Positions 25,903-34,687 of a stretch of 64,000 nucleotides of DNA are shown piece by piece. Source of the stretch: Actinopolyspora alba (lineage in GTDB: Bacteria > Actinomycetota > Actinomycetes > Mycobacteriales > Pseudonocardiaceae); the NCBI RefSeq assembly GCF_900112765.1, contig NZ_FOMZ01000003.1, positions 310,001-374,000 on the forward strand, given 5' to 3'. A program made the position numbers and the translations under genes. The notes under the pieces were generated by a model. The model did not search any database. It was not told where the DNA came from and worked only from the letters and a program-made list of their open reading frames with translations. How positions within the stretch are numbered: the stretch's first letter is position 1; the number at the start of each line of letters is the position of its first letter.

Positions 25903-26030
25903 CGGCGAGGCGTCACGTCGGGGAATGTGTTAGGGGGCTTCCGTCCCCTTGGCCGTTCCGGAAAAGCGGGCTCCGGGATCCGGCTCGTCCGATCCGCCGT
26001 GACGCTTCGCGGCCCGCGGGGGCACGGGGG

Positions 26031-27056
26031 TTACGGCAGGGTCTCCAAGTGGTTGCCGACGGTCGTGGAGAAGGTGGTGCCGTTGCTGACGTCCCAGTTG
26101 ATCGACCAGGTCATTACCCCGCTGATCGAGGGGTGCGGTTGACCTGGGACGAACTGTCCGCAGTTGGTCGTCGACGCCAGGCAGTCCAGTGCGTCGGTGA
26201 CGACGGAGGGCTGCACGTAACCACTGCCCGCGGCGGACGGTGCGGCGGGTAGCCCCAGCGCGATCTGGTCGGCGCTGAGCTTGTCCAGCAGAATGCACGC
26301 CTGGGCGGTGATGAAGTCCACCGAGCCCTGGCTGTACACCTGCTGGTCGCATCCCAGCATCGAGCCCGAGTTGTAGTACTGGGTGTGCACCGTGGTGATG
26401 ATGTCGCTCAGGTTGTCGATCAGTTGCATGTACGAGCCGCCCGGCTGTACGTACAGTGTCTGCGGCGCCATGGTCAGCATGAAGTCCGGACCGAAGTGGT
26501 TTCGGAGCTGGCGCGCGGCACTGGTCATTCCGGCGGTGTCGAAACTGTGTTCCAGATCGATGTCGAGACCGTCCAGGCCGTAGTTCTCGATAATCGTGGT
26601 CATCGAGTCGACGAAGTTGGTCACGCGCTGCTCGGTGCTCAGATCGAGCGAACCCTTGGCGCCGCCGATGGACATCACGAAATCCGTGCCCTGGCTCTGC
26701 TTTTCGGCGATGTCCGCCTTGAGCTGGGCGTCGGAGTAGCCGCCCAGCGCGCCCGAGAGTTGTGAATCGACGCTGAATTTCACGGCGCCGGGGCTGGTGG
26801 CGTCCGACTGGGCGAATGCGAGCGCGACCAGATCATAATTGTCCGGAATGTCGCTTACGCGTAATGGCTCGGCGTTGTTGACGAAATTCTGCCAATAGCC
26901 GGTGAGCTGGTGTTCGGGCAACGCGGCACTCTCGGCCGCGGCGCTCGGCTGGTTAGCCTTTCCTCCGTTGTCGGGCGCTGCCACGGCCGGGGCCGCTGTC
27001 ATCGTCAACGGGATGGCAGCGGCGGCGATGGCGGCGGTGATGCGGCGAATGTGCAT
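26031..27056 (-). CDS. Secreted GH18 chitinase
   Basis: A 341-residue glycoside hydrolase family 18 enzyme that cleaves beta-1,4 GlcNAc linkages in chitin. A Sec-type signal peptide (MHIRRITAAIAAAAIPLTMT...AVAA, cleavage near residue 27) is followed by a short linker and a single TIM-barrel domain. The catalytic motif DGLDIDLE spans 162-169, with Glu169 as proton donor and the two upstream Asps; SIGG near 130 forms another conserved strand, and MTWSINWD near the end is the substrate-platform strand. No chitin-binding module is visible. ATG 27056 has GGAGG (27062-27066) 5 nt upstream. A DasR-type site lies 35-50 nt upstream. Confidence 0.92.
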   Translation of the reverse strand: MHIRRITAAIAAAAIPLTMTAAPAVAAPDNGGKANQPSAAAESAALPEHQLTGYWQNFVNNAEPLRVSDIPDNYDLVALAFAQSDATSPGAVKFSVDSQLSGALGGYSDAQLKADIAEKQSQGTDFVMSIGGAKGSLDLSTEQRVTNFVDSMTTIIENYGLDGLDIDLEHSFDTAGMTSAARQLRNHFGPDFMLTMAPQTLYVQPGGSYMQLIDNLSDIITTVHTQYYNSGSMLGCDQQVYSQGSVDFITAQACILLDKLSADQIALGLPAAPSAAGSGYVQPSVVTDALDCLASTTNCGQFVPGQPHPSISGVMTWSINWDVSNGTTFSTTVGNHLETLP

Positions 27057-27090
27057 CGAAACCTCCGGGGTCACGGGTTGAATCACCGAA

Positions 27091-27106
27091 GTTGGACTAG
27101 ACCAAT
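27091..27106. promoter_or_regulatory. DasR-responsive element (dre) before chitinase
   Basis: gttggactagaccaat matches the dre consensus core TGGTCTAGACCA with one mismatch (TGGACTAGACCA). It sits 35-50 nt upstream of the chitinase start, where a GntR-family repressor such as DasR would block transcription until glucosamine-6-phosphate accumulates. The site also lies in the divergent region shared with the acyl-CoA ligase, but about 113 nt from that gene. Confidence 0.75.
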
Positions 27107-27189
27107 GGATCTCGTCAAGACGTGGTCGGTTTTTCGCCGTGTTCCGGAGGTGGGTTGACGTGGGCCCTCGTAATCAGTCTACTGGACGT

Positions 27190-27203
27190 ACCGACTGGTC
27201 GGT
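27190..27203. promoter_or_regulatory. Palindromic operator, copy 1 (before acyl-CoA ligase)
   Basis: accgactggtcggt has perfect 6-bp arms ACCGAC/GTCGGT around TG. It ends 15 nt before the ligase ATG. The same palindrome recurs at 30730, 31477 and (degenerate) 36406, always before a gene of this catabolic set. The TetR protein encoded at 30785 is the likely ligand. Confidence 0.7.
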
Positions 27204-27218
27204 CTTGCGGAGGTGTTC

Positions 27219-28883
27219 ATGTCCGGTCTCTACGATCAACGTCCCTGGCTGGAGTGCTATGCCGCGGACGAGCCCGCGGACATCGCCCCACCGTACGAGG
27301 ACATGCTGTCCGTGCTGACGGACACCCGTTCGCGGTTTCCCGACCGCGTCGCCCTTACGTACTTCGGTACCGAGATCACTTATCGTGAGCTGGACGAGCT
27401 CGCCAACGGGGTGGCCGAGTACCTCGCCGAGCAGGGGATCGGCGGGGGTGACCGCGTCGCGGTGTATCTGCAGAACGTTCCGCAGTTCGCGATCGCCGTG
27501 CTCGCCGGATGGAAGTTGGGCGGTATCGTCGTCCCGCTCAACCCCATGTACCGCTCCCACGAACTGACGACCATCCTGGCGGACGCCCAACCCGCCGTGG
27601 TGATCTCCTCCGAGAACGGTTGGCACGACGTGCTGTGCGAAGTGGCCGCCTCCACCGGAACGACGGTGACACTGACCACCAGCGAGCTGGATCTGGCCGC
27701 CGAGCACGAGGGGACTCCGTTGCGGCGGTTGGAGCGCCGTCGGCCCGCGGATACCGCGGATCTCGTGGCAACGGCGACCGCACGCCGGACGGCCACGCCT
27801 CCGAGCGTTCGACTCTATCCGGACGACATCGCACTGCTGACTTACACGTCCGGAACGAGTGGTGCTCCCAAAGGTGCGACCAACACCCATCGCAACCTCA
27901 GTTTCAACGCCCAGGCGTTCACGCAGCGCACGGGTAGCCACGACGGCAGCGGCATGATCGCGTTGGCTCCGCTGTTCCACATCACCGGCCTCGTGTGCCA
28001 GTTCGGCGCCACGCTGGCCCTGGGAGGACGGCTCGACCTCGTGTACCGGTTCGAACCGTCGGCGGTACTGGAGGCGCTGCGCCGGTGGCGGCCGCGGTAC
28101 ATGATCGGTCCTGCCACGGCCTACATCGCTTTGATGAATCATCCCGAAGCCACCGCCGACGATTTTCGCTCGTTCGAACAGGTGTACGCGGGTGGGGCGC
28201 CGCTTCCGGCCGCGATGGTGGAACGATTCCGGTCCGATTTCGGGCTCTACATCCGCAACGGCTACGGGCTCACCGAGACCACGGCCACGGCGACCTCCGT
28301 GCCGCCGCACCTGGAGGCTCCGGTCGACGAGGAGACCGGCACGATCAGCGTCGGTGTCCCCACGTTCAACTGCGTGCTGCGCGTGGTGGACGACGACGGG
28401 GTGGACCTGCCCGTGAGGTCGGTCGGCGAGATCGTCGTGGAGGGGCCGATGGTCGTGCCCTCCTACTGGAACCAGCCGGAACAGACCGAGGAGTCGATCC
28501 CGGCTGGCAGGCTGCACACCGGTGACGTCGGCTTCATGGACGAACAGGGTTGGTTCTACGTCGTCGACCGGAAGAAGGACATGATCAACGCCTCCGGTTT
28601 CAAGGTCTGGCCCCGCGAGGTGGAGGACGTCCTCTACTCGCACTCCGCCGTTCGGGAGGCGGCGGTGGTGGGCGTTCCGGACGAGTACCGGGGCGAGACG
28701 GTCAAGGCCTACGTCAGCCTGGCGCCCGGTACGAGCACCACCGGGGAGGAACTCGCCGACCACTGCCGACAGCGGTTGGCGGCCTACAAGTATCCACGAG
28801 AGGTGGAGCTGGTCGAGGAGTTGCCGAAGACGACCACCGGCAAGATCCTTCGACGGCGGCTTCGGGACGAAGCGCGCGATTGA
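27219..28883 (+). CDS. Acyl-CoA ligase (class I adenylate-forming, FadD-type)
   Basis: A 554-residue AMP-forming acyl-CoA synthetase. Motifs: P-loop-like TYTSGTSGAPKGATNTH (A3), FHITGLVCQFGATLALGG, YAGGAPLPAAMVERF, NGYGLTETTA (A5), HTGDVGFMDEQGWFYVVDRKKDMINASGFKVWPREVE (A7-A8 hinge) and catalytic Lys in LPKTTTGKILRR (A10). The acyl specificity is unknown; it probably activates the substrate of the following enzymes. ATG 27219 with GGAGG at 27209-27213 is preferred to GTG 27213. It leads a probable operon with the SDR 26 nt downstream. Confidence 0.93.
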   Translation: MSGLYDQRPWLECYAADEPADIAPPYEDMLSVLTDTRSRFPDRVALTYFGTEITYRELDELANGVAEYLAEQGIGGGDRVAVYLQNVPQFAIAVLAGWKLGGIVVPLNPMYRSHELTTILADAQPAVVISSENGWHDVLCEVAASTGTTVTLTTSELDLAAEHEGTPLRRLERRRPADTADLVATATARRTATPPSVRLYPDDIALLTYTSGTSGAPKGATNTHRNLSFNAQAFTQRTGSHDGSGMIALAPLFHITGLVCQFGATLALGGRLDLVYRFEPSAVLEALRRWRPRYMIGPATAYIALMNHPEATADDFRSFEQVYAGGAPLPAAMVERFRSDFGLYIRNGYGLTETTATATSVPPHLEAPVDEETGTISVGVPTFNCVLRVVDDDGVDLPVRSVGEIVVEGPMVVPSYWNQPEQTEESIPAGRLHTGDVGFMDEQGWFYVVDRKKDMINASGFKVWPREVEDVLYSHSAVREAAVVGVPDEYRGETVKAYVSLAPGTSTTGEELADHCRQRLAAYKYPREVELVEELPKTTTGKILRRRLRDEARD

Positions 28884-28909
28884 TCGACAACTACCAGGAG
28901 AGGAAACGT

Positions 28910-29665
28910 ATGAGCAAGCGGTTCGACGGTCGGGTGGCGATCGTCACCGGTGCGAGCAGGGGAATCGGTTTCGGCATCGCACAGCGCCTGGTGTCCGAGG
29001 GTGCCCGGGTGTGCATCACGGCGCGCAAACCGGATGCTCTGCGGGAGGCCGTCGAGGAACTCGGCGGTGCGGAACACGCGATCGCGGTGGCGGGCAAGGC
29101 CGACGACAGCGAGCACCAGTCCGACGCGGTCGACCGCACCCTGCGCACTTTCGGCCGTGTCGACATGCTGGTCAACAACACCGGTATCAACCCCGCTTAC
29201 GGCCCGCTGATCGAACTCGATCACGAAGTAGCACGCAAGACGTTCGAGGTCAACGTGCTGGCTTCGTTGGCCTGGACCCAGTTGGTCCACCGGGAGTGGA
29301 TGTCCGCGAACGGCGGTGCGGTACTCAACGTCACCTCGCTGGCCGGATCGAATCCGGCTCCCGGCATCGGTTACTACGGAGCGACCAAGGCGATGCTGAC
29401 CCACATCACTCGTGAGCTGGCCGTCGAGCTCGGTCCGGACGTGCGGGTCAACGCGGTTGCCCCCGCCGTGGTCAAGACGCAGTTCGCCACCGCGCTGTAT
29501 CAGGACAACGAGGCGGAGGTCGCCGAGCAGTACCCGATGCGCAGGCTGGGGGTGCCCTCCGATATTTCCGGGGCCGCCGCCTACCTGCTTTCCGACGAGG
29601 CGTCCTGGGTGACGGGCCAGATCCTGACCCTGGACGGCGGGGTGTCGCTCACCGGCGGGATGTGA
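28910..29665 (+). CDS. SDR family oxidoreductase
   Basis: A 251-residue short-chain dehydrogenase/reductase. Cofactor motif TGASRGIGFGIA at the N-terminus; NNTGINPA replaces the usual NNAG; active-site residues Ser in NVTSLAGSNPA and Tyr-Lys in YYGATKAM; the C-terminal DGGVSLTGG closes the Rossmann fold. This resembles FabG/3-hydroxyacyl-CoA dehydrogenase-like SDRs. In this cluster it could reduce a 4-oxoacyl-CoA (as LvaD does) or oxidise a 3-hydroxyacyl-CoA. AGGAGAGG precedes ATG 28910. It is cotranscribed with the ligase. Confidence 0.9.
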   Translation: MSKRFDGRVAIVTGASRGIGFGIAQRLVSEGARVCITARKPDALREAVEELGGAEHAIAVAGKADDSEHQSDAVDRTLRTFGRVDMLVNNTGINPAYGPLIELDHEVARKTFEVNVLASLAWTQLVHREWMSANGGAVLNVTSLAGSNPAPGIGYYGATKAMLTHITRELAVELGPDVRVNAVAPAVVKTQFATALYQDNEAEVAEQYPMRRLGVPSDISGAAAYLLSDEASWVTGQILTLDGGVSLTGGM

Positions 29666-29801
29666 GCCCCCTCGGCCGGTAGGAGCGGGTGGGGCTCGCG
29701 GTATCCGCGCGGAGCGATTCGCCATCGCGTCGTGAGCCTCATCCGGAGCGGGTTTGTCGAATCGACAGTCAGTTTCGTAACGACGGGGACAGGAGGTCGG
29801 C

Positions 29802-30572
29802 ATGCGGCTGGCCGGTTCCGTGGCCGTGATCACCGGCGCGGGTAACGGTATAGGCGCCTCGATGAGTCGTGAGTTCGCTTCGCGGGGTGCGAGTGTGGTC
29901 GTCAACGACATCGACGGTGCGGCGGCACGAGAGGTGGCCGAGGAGGTCGGCGGTACGGCCGTGGTCGGTGACGCGGCCGGTGAGTCCGGAGCGCGCGAAC
30001 TCGTCGACACCGCGTTGCGGCGTCACGGCCGCATCGATCTGTTCTGCGCCAACGCCGGTGTCGCCACCGCCGGGGGGCCGGAAGCCCCCGAGGAGGACTG
30101 GGACAGGGCGTGGCAGATCAACGTCATGTCGCACGTGCGCGCGGCACGGGCGGTGCTGCCGCACTGGCTGGAGGCGGGCGGCGGTCACTTCCTGGCGACG
30201 GTCTCGGCCGCAGGTCTGCTCACCATGCTCGGAGCCGCGCCGTACTCGGTGACCAAGCACGCTTCACTGGGATTCGCCGAATGGTTGTCGGTGACCTACG
30301 CCGATCGAGGTGTCACGGTGCAGGCACTGTGCCCGCAGGGCGTGCGGACCGGAATGCTCGCCGAGAGCGGCGAGACTGGGCGGCGGCTGCTCGACGCCGA
30401 TGCCGTGGAGCCCACGAAGGTCGCCGAGGTCGTCGCGGATTCGCTGGGTGGCGAGTTCCTGATCCTGCCGCATCCCGAGGTGGCCGGCCATTACGTCCAG
30501 CGCGCGACGGACCCGGATCGTTGGTTGTCCGGGATGCGCTCGCTGCGCAGGCAGGTCGAACGGTCCGACTGA
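29802..30572 (+). CDS. SDR family oxidoreductase
   Basis: A second, distinct SDR of 256 residues. Cofactor motif TGAGNGIGASM, acidic residue NDID after strand 2 suggesting NAD(H) preference, CANAGVAT (NAG motif), active-site Ser in ATVSAAGLL and YSVTKHA (Tyr-Lys). The C-terminal part lacks the usual DGG segment and ends in a basic helix. It lies 136 nt after the first SDR; AGGAGG stands just before ATG 29802. Probable role: oxidation/reduction of a hydroxy or keto intermediate in the same catabolic route. Confidence 0.88.
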   Translation: MRLAGSVAVITGAGNGIGASMSREFASRGASVVVNDIDGAAAREVAEEVGGTAVVGDAAGESGARELVDTALRRHGRIDLFCANAGVATAGGPEAPEEDWDRAWQINVMSHVRAARAVLPHWLEAGGGHFLATVSAAGLLTMLGAAPYSVTKHASLGFAEWLSVTYADRGVTVQALCPQGVRTGMLAESGETGRRLLDADAVEPTKVAEVVADSLGGEFLILPHPEVAGHYVQRATDPDRWLSGMRSLRRQVERSD

Positions 30573-30729
30573 GGTCGGTCGCTCCGTTTCGGGAGCTGCC
30601 TGCAGGCTCCGGGAACGGGACCGACGACCTGGTGGTGGCCGCACAGCCTGCCGGCGGCCAGGGTTGAGTGACGGTAGTCGGCTCGGTGCGCGCCCTCGGC
30701 GACGGGCCCGTCGACGGACGCGTACGGGG

Positions 30730-30743
30730 ACCGACCGGTCGGT
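30730..30743. promoter_or_regulatory. Palindromic operator, copy 2 (before tetR)
   Basis: accgaccggtcggt is a fully symmetrical 14-bp palindrome, 41 nt upstream of the TetR start. This is consistent with autoregulation and identical to the copy at 31477. Confidence 0.75.
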
Positions 30744-30784
30744 ACCCTGTTGTGTACCCAGTGGCAGCAGTCAGGGAGGAAGCG

Positions 30785-31417
30785 ATGGCACCGAGCTCGT
30801 TCACCGAGGGAGGCGGAGAGACCGTCGAGCGGACGCGGCACAGCGGGCAGGAGCCGGTGCCGCAGCGGCTGCTGAGCGCGGCCACACGACTGTTCGCCGA
30901 GCAGGGATTCGAGACGACCTCGGTGCAACAGATCGTGGACGCGGCCGGAGTCACCAAGGGAGCCATGTACCACTACTTCGGCTCCAAGGACGACCTGCTC
31001 TACGAGATCTACGCGCGAGTGCTGCGCGTGCAGATGTCCCGGATGGAACAGGCGGCGGACAGTTCGGAGTCCGTCGAGCGGCGACTCCGGGCAGTGGCCG
31101 CGGACGTCGTGGTGACCACGGTCGCCTATCTGGAGGACACCGTGATCTTCTTCCGCTCCATGCACCTGCTGCATTCCGACAAACAGGCCGAGGTGCGTGC
31201 CCAGCGTCGGCGCTATCACGAACGAGTGAAGCAGTTGATCGAGGAGGGGCAACGAGCCGGAGTGTTCCGCGCGGACCGTTCTCCCGAGCTCGTGGTCGAC
31301 TTCTTCTTCGGCGCCGTGCATCACCTCGGCAGCTGGTACCGCAGGGACGGACCGATGAGCGGGGAGCAGGTGGGTGATCAGTTCGCGGACCTGCTGTTGG
31401 ACGCGTTGCGCGCCTGA
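30785..31417 (+). CDS. TetR/AcrR family transcriptional regulator of the catabolic cluster
   Basis: A 210-residue TetR-type repressor. The N-terminal DNA-binding domain shows RLLSAATRLFAEQGFETTSVQQIVDAAGVTKGAMYHYFGSKDDLL, split over the usual three helices. The C-terminal ligand-binding domain is all-helical (YLEDTVIFFRSMHLLHSDKQAEV, VVDFFFGAVHHLGSWYRR). TetR regulators in such clusters commonly respond to acyl-CoA. ATG 30785 follows AGGGAGGA. Its own promoter carries the 14-bp palindrome, and identical or similar sites precede the ligase, quinone-oxidoreductase and HAD-APH-ACAD units. Confidence 0.9.
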   Translation: MAPSSFTEGGGETVERTRHSGQEPVPQRLLSAATRLFAEQGFETTSVQQIVDAAGVTKGAMYHYFGSKDDLLYEIYARVLRVQMSRMEQAADSSESVERRLRAVAADVVVTTVAYLEDTVIFFRSMHLLHSDKQAEVRAQRRRYHERVKQLIEEGQRAGVFRADRSPELVVDFFFGAVHHLGSWYRRDGPMSGEQVGDQFADLLLDALRA

Positions 31418-31476
31418 GAACCGCGAGGGGCGCCGTGCCGGTCGCTCTGCCGCGGGAGGTGCCGAGCAGGTGGCGT

Positions 31477-31490
31477 ACCGACCGGTCGGT
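31477..31490. promoter_or_regulatory. Palindromic operator, copy 3 (before quinone oxidoreductase)
   Basis: accgaccggtcggt, identical to the copy before tetR. It lies 60 nt after the tetR stop and 214 nt before the quinone oxidoreductase start, so an unmapped promoter with a long leader is implied. Confidence 0.7.
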
Positions 31491-31703
31491 GCGATGCTTG
31501 TCGGTTCGGGACCTTCGTCCACCGGTCCGTTGTTCGGTTACCCAGCGGTGGGGACAGCGGTGATTGGGCACGGAGACGCAGCCGGTCGGCACCCGAGCGC
31601 TCGAACAAGTCCCGAGCCGGCGAACAAGTTCTGTCATGAACTCCCGGAGTTCGGATCGTTCCCGCGGCCGCGGCGGTCGTGGGAAGAATGTTGGAGGTGA
31701 CCA

Positions 31704-32690
31704 GTGCAGACACTCAGAGTTTCGGAACTGGGCGAGCCGAGGGATGTGCTCGAACTCGTCGAGTCCCCGTTACCGCGACCCGGTCCTGATCAGGTTCTGG
31801 TTCGAGTGGCGGCCTCTCCGGTCAACTTCCCCGACGCGTTGATGTGTCGGGGTCAGTACCAGGTCAAACCGGAAACGCCCTTCACCCCCGGAGTGGAGCT
31901 CTGCGGTGAGATCGTCGAGCTCGGATCGGGGGTCGGCGGTTTCACCACCGGTGAACGGGTCATCGGGGGCGGTGCCGTACCCACCGGGGGATTCGCGGAG
32001 TACGCCCTCATGGACGCCGCCCGTACCTTCCCCGCTCCGGCCGCGCTGTCCGACGCCGAGGCCGCTTCGCTGTTCATCGGGTATCAGACCGGCTGGTTCG
32101 GGTTGCACCGTCGGGGTGCCCTGCGGGAGGGCGAGACGCTACTCGTCCACGCGGCCTCCGGTGGCGTGGGAAGTGCGGCGGTGCAGCTCGGCAAGGCGGC
32201 CGGGGCCACCGTGATCGGTGTCGTGGGTGGACCGGAAAAGGCCGAGGTGGCCCGCGAACTCGGTGCCGATGTGGTGATCGATCGGCGCAGCGAGGACTTC
32301 GTGGGGGTGGTCAAGGAGGCGACCGGCGGTCGGGGGGCCGACGTGATCTACGACCCGGTCGGAGGGGAAACCTACGAGCGGTCCACCAAGTGCGTCGCCT
32401 TCGAAGGACGGATTCTGATCATCGGTTTCGCGAGTGGGAAGATCCCGAGTCCCGGGCTGAACCACGCGTTGATCAAGAACTATTCGATCGTCGGATTGCA
32501 CTGGGGACTCTACAACGAGCGCGATCCGGCAGCCGTCCGCGAGGCCCACGAGGACCTCTGCCGGATGGCCGACGAAGGCAGGCTGTCCCCGCTGGTCAGT
32601 CAGCGGGTCGGACTGTCGGAGCTGGCCGAGGCCACGCAACGCGTCGCCGACGGTCACACCGTCGGGCGAGTGGTTTACGTGAACTCGTAA
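31704..32690 (+). CDS. NADPH:quinone oxidoreductase-like zinc-independent MDR protein
   Basis: A 328-residue medium-chain dehydrogenase/reductase of the zeta-crystallin/QOR class. GroES-like N-terminal domain with ASPVNFPDALMCRGQYQVKP and PGVELCGEIVELGSGV; Rossmann motif HAASGGVGSAAVQLGKAAGA; GADVIYDPVGG. Zinc ligands are absent. In catabolic clusters such proteins reduce enoyl-CoA or enone intermediates or recycle quinone. GTG 31704 is preceded by GGAGG at 31693-31697. It carries one copy of the cluster operator far upstream. Confidence 0.9.
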   Translation: MQTLRVSELGEPRDVLELVESPLPRPGPDQVLVRVAASPVNFPDALMCRGQYQVKPETPFTPGVELCGEIVELGSGVGGFTTGERVIGGGAVPTGGFAEYALMDAARTFPAPAALSDAEAASLFIGYQTGWFGLHRRGALREGETLLVHAASGGVGSAAVQLGKAAGATVIGVVGGPEKAEVARELGADVVIDRRSEDFVGVVKEATGGRGADVIYDPVGGETYERSTKCVAFEGRILIIGFASGKIPSPGLNHALIKNYSIVGLHWGLYNERDPAAVREAHEDLCRMADEGRLSPLVSQRVGLSELAEATQRVADGHTVGRVVYVNS

Positions 32691-32863
32691 CCGCACCGTC
32701 CGGAAGTACGCCGGTTGATCAGGGCCGGAACGGTGCTGCCGAGCCCCGCTGCTCGGTACCGAACCTTTCGGCCGTGACCGGCCTGTCATGAGCCGTCCGC
32801 CGCGGCCCGGTCACTCGTCCTCATCGGTCGAGTGGCCGGGCCGCGGCGGTATCGGAACCGACG

Positions 32864-33316
32864 TCAGAACATCACCCGCGAGAGGACCTCGGCGACACAG
32901 GCCGGTTTGTCCGTCCCGTCGATCTCCACCGTGGTGTGCAGCGTCAGCTGCGATGCCTCGCCAGCCTCGGACACGTCGGCGAGCCGTGAGCTCGCACGCA
33001 CGCGGCTGTTCACCGTCACCGGACTCGGGAAGCGGACCTTGTTCAGCCCGTAGTTGATGACCATGCTCGCGCCTCGCACGCCGTAGATCTCGGCGTTGAG
33101 TGCGCTGACCATGCTCAGCGTGAGAAATCCGTGCGCGATCGTGGTGCCGAACGGCCCGGCCGCGGCCCGCTCGGGATCGACGTGGATCCACTGGTGGTCG
33201 CCGGTGGCCTCCGCGAACCGGTCGATCATGTCCTGGGTGACCGTCCACCAACTGCTGCTGCCCAGATCGGTGCCGCTGGCGGCGTGCAGTTCATCGGCGC
33301 TGCTGAACACGGTCAT
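32864..33316 (-). CDS. MaoC family dehydratase (R-specific enoyl-CoA hydratase)
   Basis: A 150-residue hydratase-2 hotdog protein. The catalytic block DRFAEATGDHQWIHVDPERAAAGPFGTTIAHGFLTLS carries the family Asp and His pair. Members hydrate 2-enoyl-CoA to (R)-3-hydroxyacyl-CoA. It follows the acyl-CoA dehydrogenase on the same strand after 162 bp and would act directly on its enoyl-CoA product. ATG 33316 with AGGAGG 7 nt upstream. A separate promoter in the 162-bp gap is possible. Confidence 0.9.
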   Translation of the reverse strand: MTVFSSADELHAASGTDLGSSSWWTVTQDMIDRFAEATGDHQWIHVDPERAAAGPFGTTIAHGFLTLSMVSALNAEIYGVRGASMVINYGLNKVRFPSPVTVNSRVRASSRLADVSEAGEASQLTLHTTVEIDGTDKPACVAEVLSRVMF

Positions 33317-33478
33317 GGTGCTGCCTCCTGATCGTTCTGCGTTGTCGTTCTCGTCGTGGGGGCGCGGTGTGTCTCGGCTTCCAGCGGTCGAACCCCGTCG
33401 TGCCGAATCCCGTGGGGCCGAGCCCGCTCCCAGCCGAACCCCGTCCGTTGTCGGGCGGGGTTCGAGGGTTCTCCGGTG

Positions 33479-34687
33479 TCACCGGTACTGCTTGAGTTCC
33501 CGGCGCGCCAGCGAGCGGCGGTGCACCTCGTCGGGGCCGTCGACCAGGTGCAGCGTTCTGGCGTGCGCGTACAGATTGGCCAGTGGGGTGTCCTGGCTGA
33601 CTCCAGCGCCGCCGTGCGCCTGAATGGCACGATCGATCACGGTGGTGGCCATCTCCGGTACCGCCACCTTGATCGCCTGGATCTCGGTGTGCGCGCCGCG
33701 GTTGCCGACCGTGTCCATCAGCCAGGCCGTTTTCAGCACCAGCAGGCGAACCGATTCGATCCGTACCCGTGCCTCGGCGATCCAGTGCTGCACCACGCCC
33801 TGATCGCCCAGCGGGCGTCCGAACGCCTCCCGGTGCGTGACCCGACGGCACATCAGCTCCAGCGCGCGTTCGGCCATACCTATCGCCCGCATGCAGTGGT
33901 GGATACGGCCGGGACCCAGCCGGGCCTGCGCGATGGCGAATCCCTCGCCCTCGCCGGAGATGATGTTCGTGGCGGGAACCCGGACCTCGTCGAAGTCGAT
34001 TTCGGCGTGTCCCCCGTGATCACCGTCGGTGTAACCGAACACGTGCATACCACGCCGGATCGTGACGCCGGGTGTGTCCACCGGAACCAGGATCATGCTC
34101 TGCTGCCGGTGCCGCTCGGCGGTCGGGTCGGTCTTGCCCATGACGATCAGCACCCGACAGTTCGGATTCATCGCCCCGGACGACCACCACTTGCGTCCCG
34201 TGATGACGTACTCGTCACCTTCCCGGCGAATCCGGGTGGCGATGTTGTTCGCGTCCGAGGAGGCGACGTCCGGCTCGGTCATGCAGAACGCCGAGCGGAT
34301 CTCGCCACGCAGCAACGGCTCCAACCACCGCTCTTGCTGTCGCTGGTCACCGAACATGTCGAGTACTTCCATGTTTCCCGTGTCGGGGGCCGCGCAGTTC
34401 ATCGCGGGCGGTGCCAGGTGCGGGCTGCGTCCGGTGATCTCGGCCAGCGGCGCGTACTGCAGATTCGTCAACCCCGCGCCGTGCTCACCGGGCAGGAACA
34501 GGTTCCACAGCCCACGCCGACGTGCCTCCTGCTTGAGATCCTCGACCACCTGGGGGACCGACCAGGGATCGGCCGCGTCGCTCACCTGCCGCTCGAATTC
34601 CTCCTCCGCGGGATGAACGTGGGTTTCCATGAAGGAATTGATCTCCGAGCGCAGGTTCTCGGTACGCTCATCAAAAGTGAAATCCAT
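33479..34687 (-). CDS. ACAD10/11-type acyl-CoA dehydrogenase
   Basis: A 402-residue acyl-CoA dehydrogenase-fold flavoprotein of the branch corresponding to the C-terminal domain of eukaryotic ACAD10 and ACAD11. Characteristic blocks are FCMTEPDVASSDANNI, ITGRKWWSSGAMNPNC, GPGRIHHCMRAIGMAERAL, IQAHGGAGVSQDTPLANLYAHAR and VDGPDEVHRRSLARREL. Where classical enzymes have the catalytic Glu (YEGT region) this one has Asp383. The start codon directly abuts the stop of the APH kinase gene (TGAATG), implying a coupled two-protein unit. Inferred role: processing of a phosphorylated 4-hydroxyacyl-CoA to an enoyl-CoA. Confidence 0.9.
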   Translation of the reverse strand: MDFTFDERTENLRSEINSFMETHVHPAEEEFERQVSDAADPWSVPQVVEDLKQEARRRGLWNLFLPGEHGAGLTNLQYAPLAEITGRSPHLAPPAMNCAAPDTGNMEVLDMFGDQRQQERWLEPLLRGEIRSAFCMTEPDVASSDANNIATRIRREGDEYVITGRKWWSSGAMNPNCRVLIVMGKTDPTAERHRQQSMILVPVDTPGVTIRRGMHVFGYTDGDHGGHAEIDFDEVRVPATNIISGEGEGFAIAQARLGPGRIHHCMRAIGMAERALELMCRRVTHREAFGRPLGDQGVVQHWIAEARVRIESVRLLVLKTAWLMDTVGNRGAHTEIQAIKVAVPEMATTVIDRAIQAHGGAGVSQDTPLANLYAHARTLHLVDGPDEVHRRSLARRELKQYR

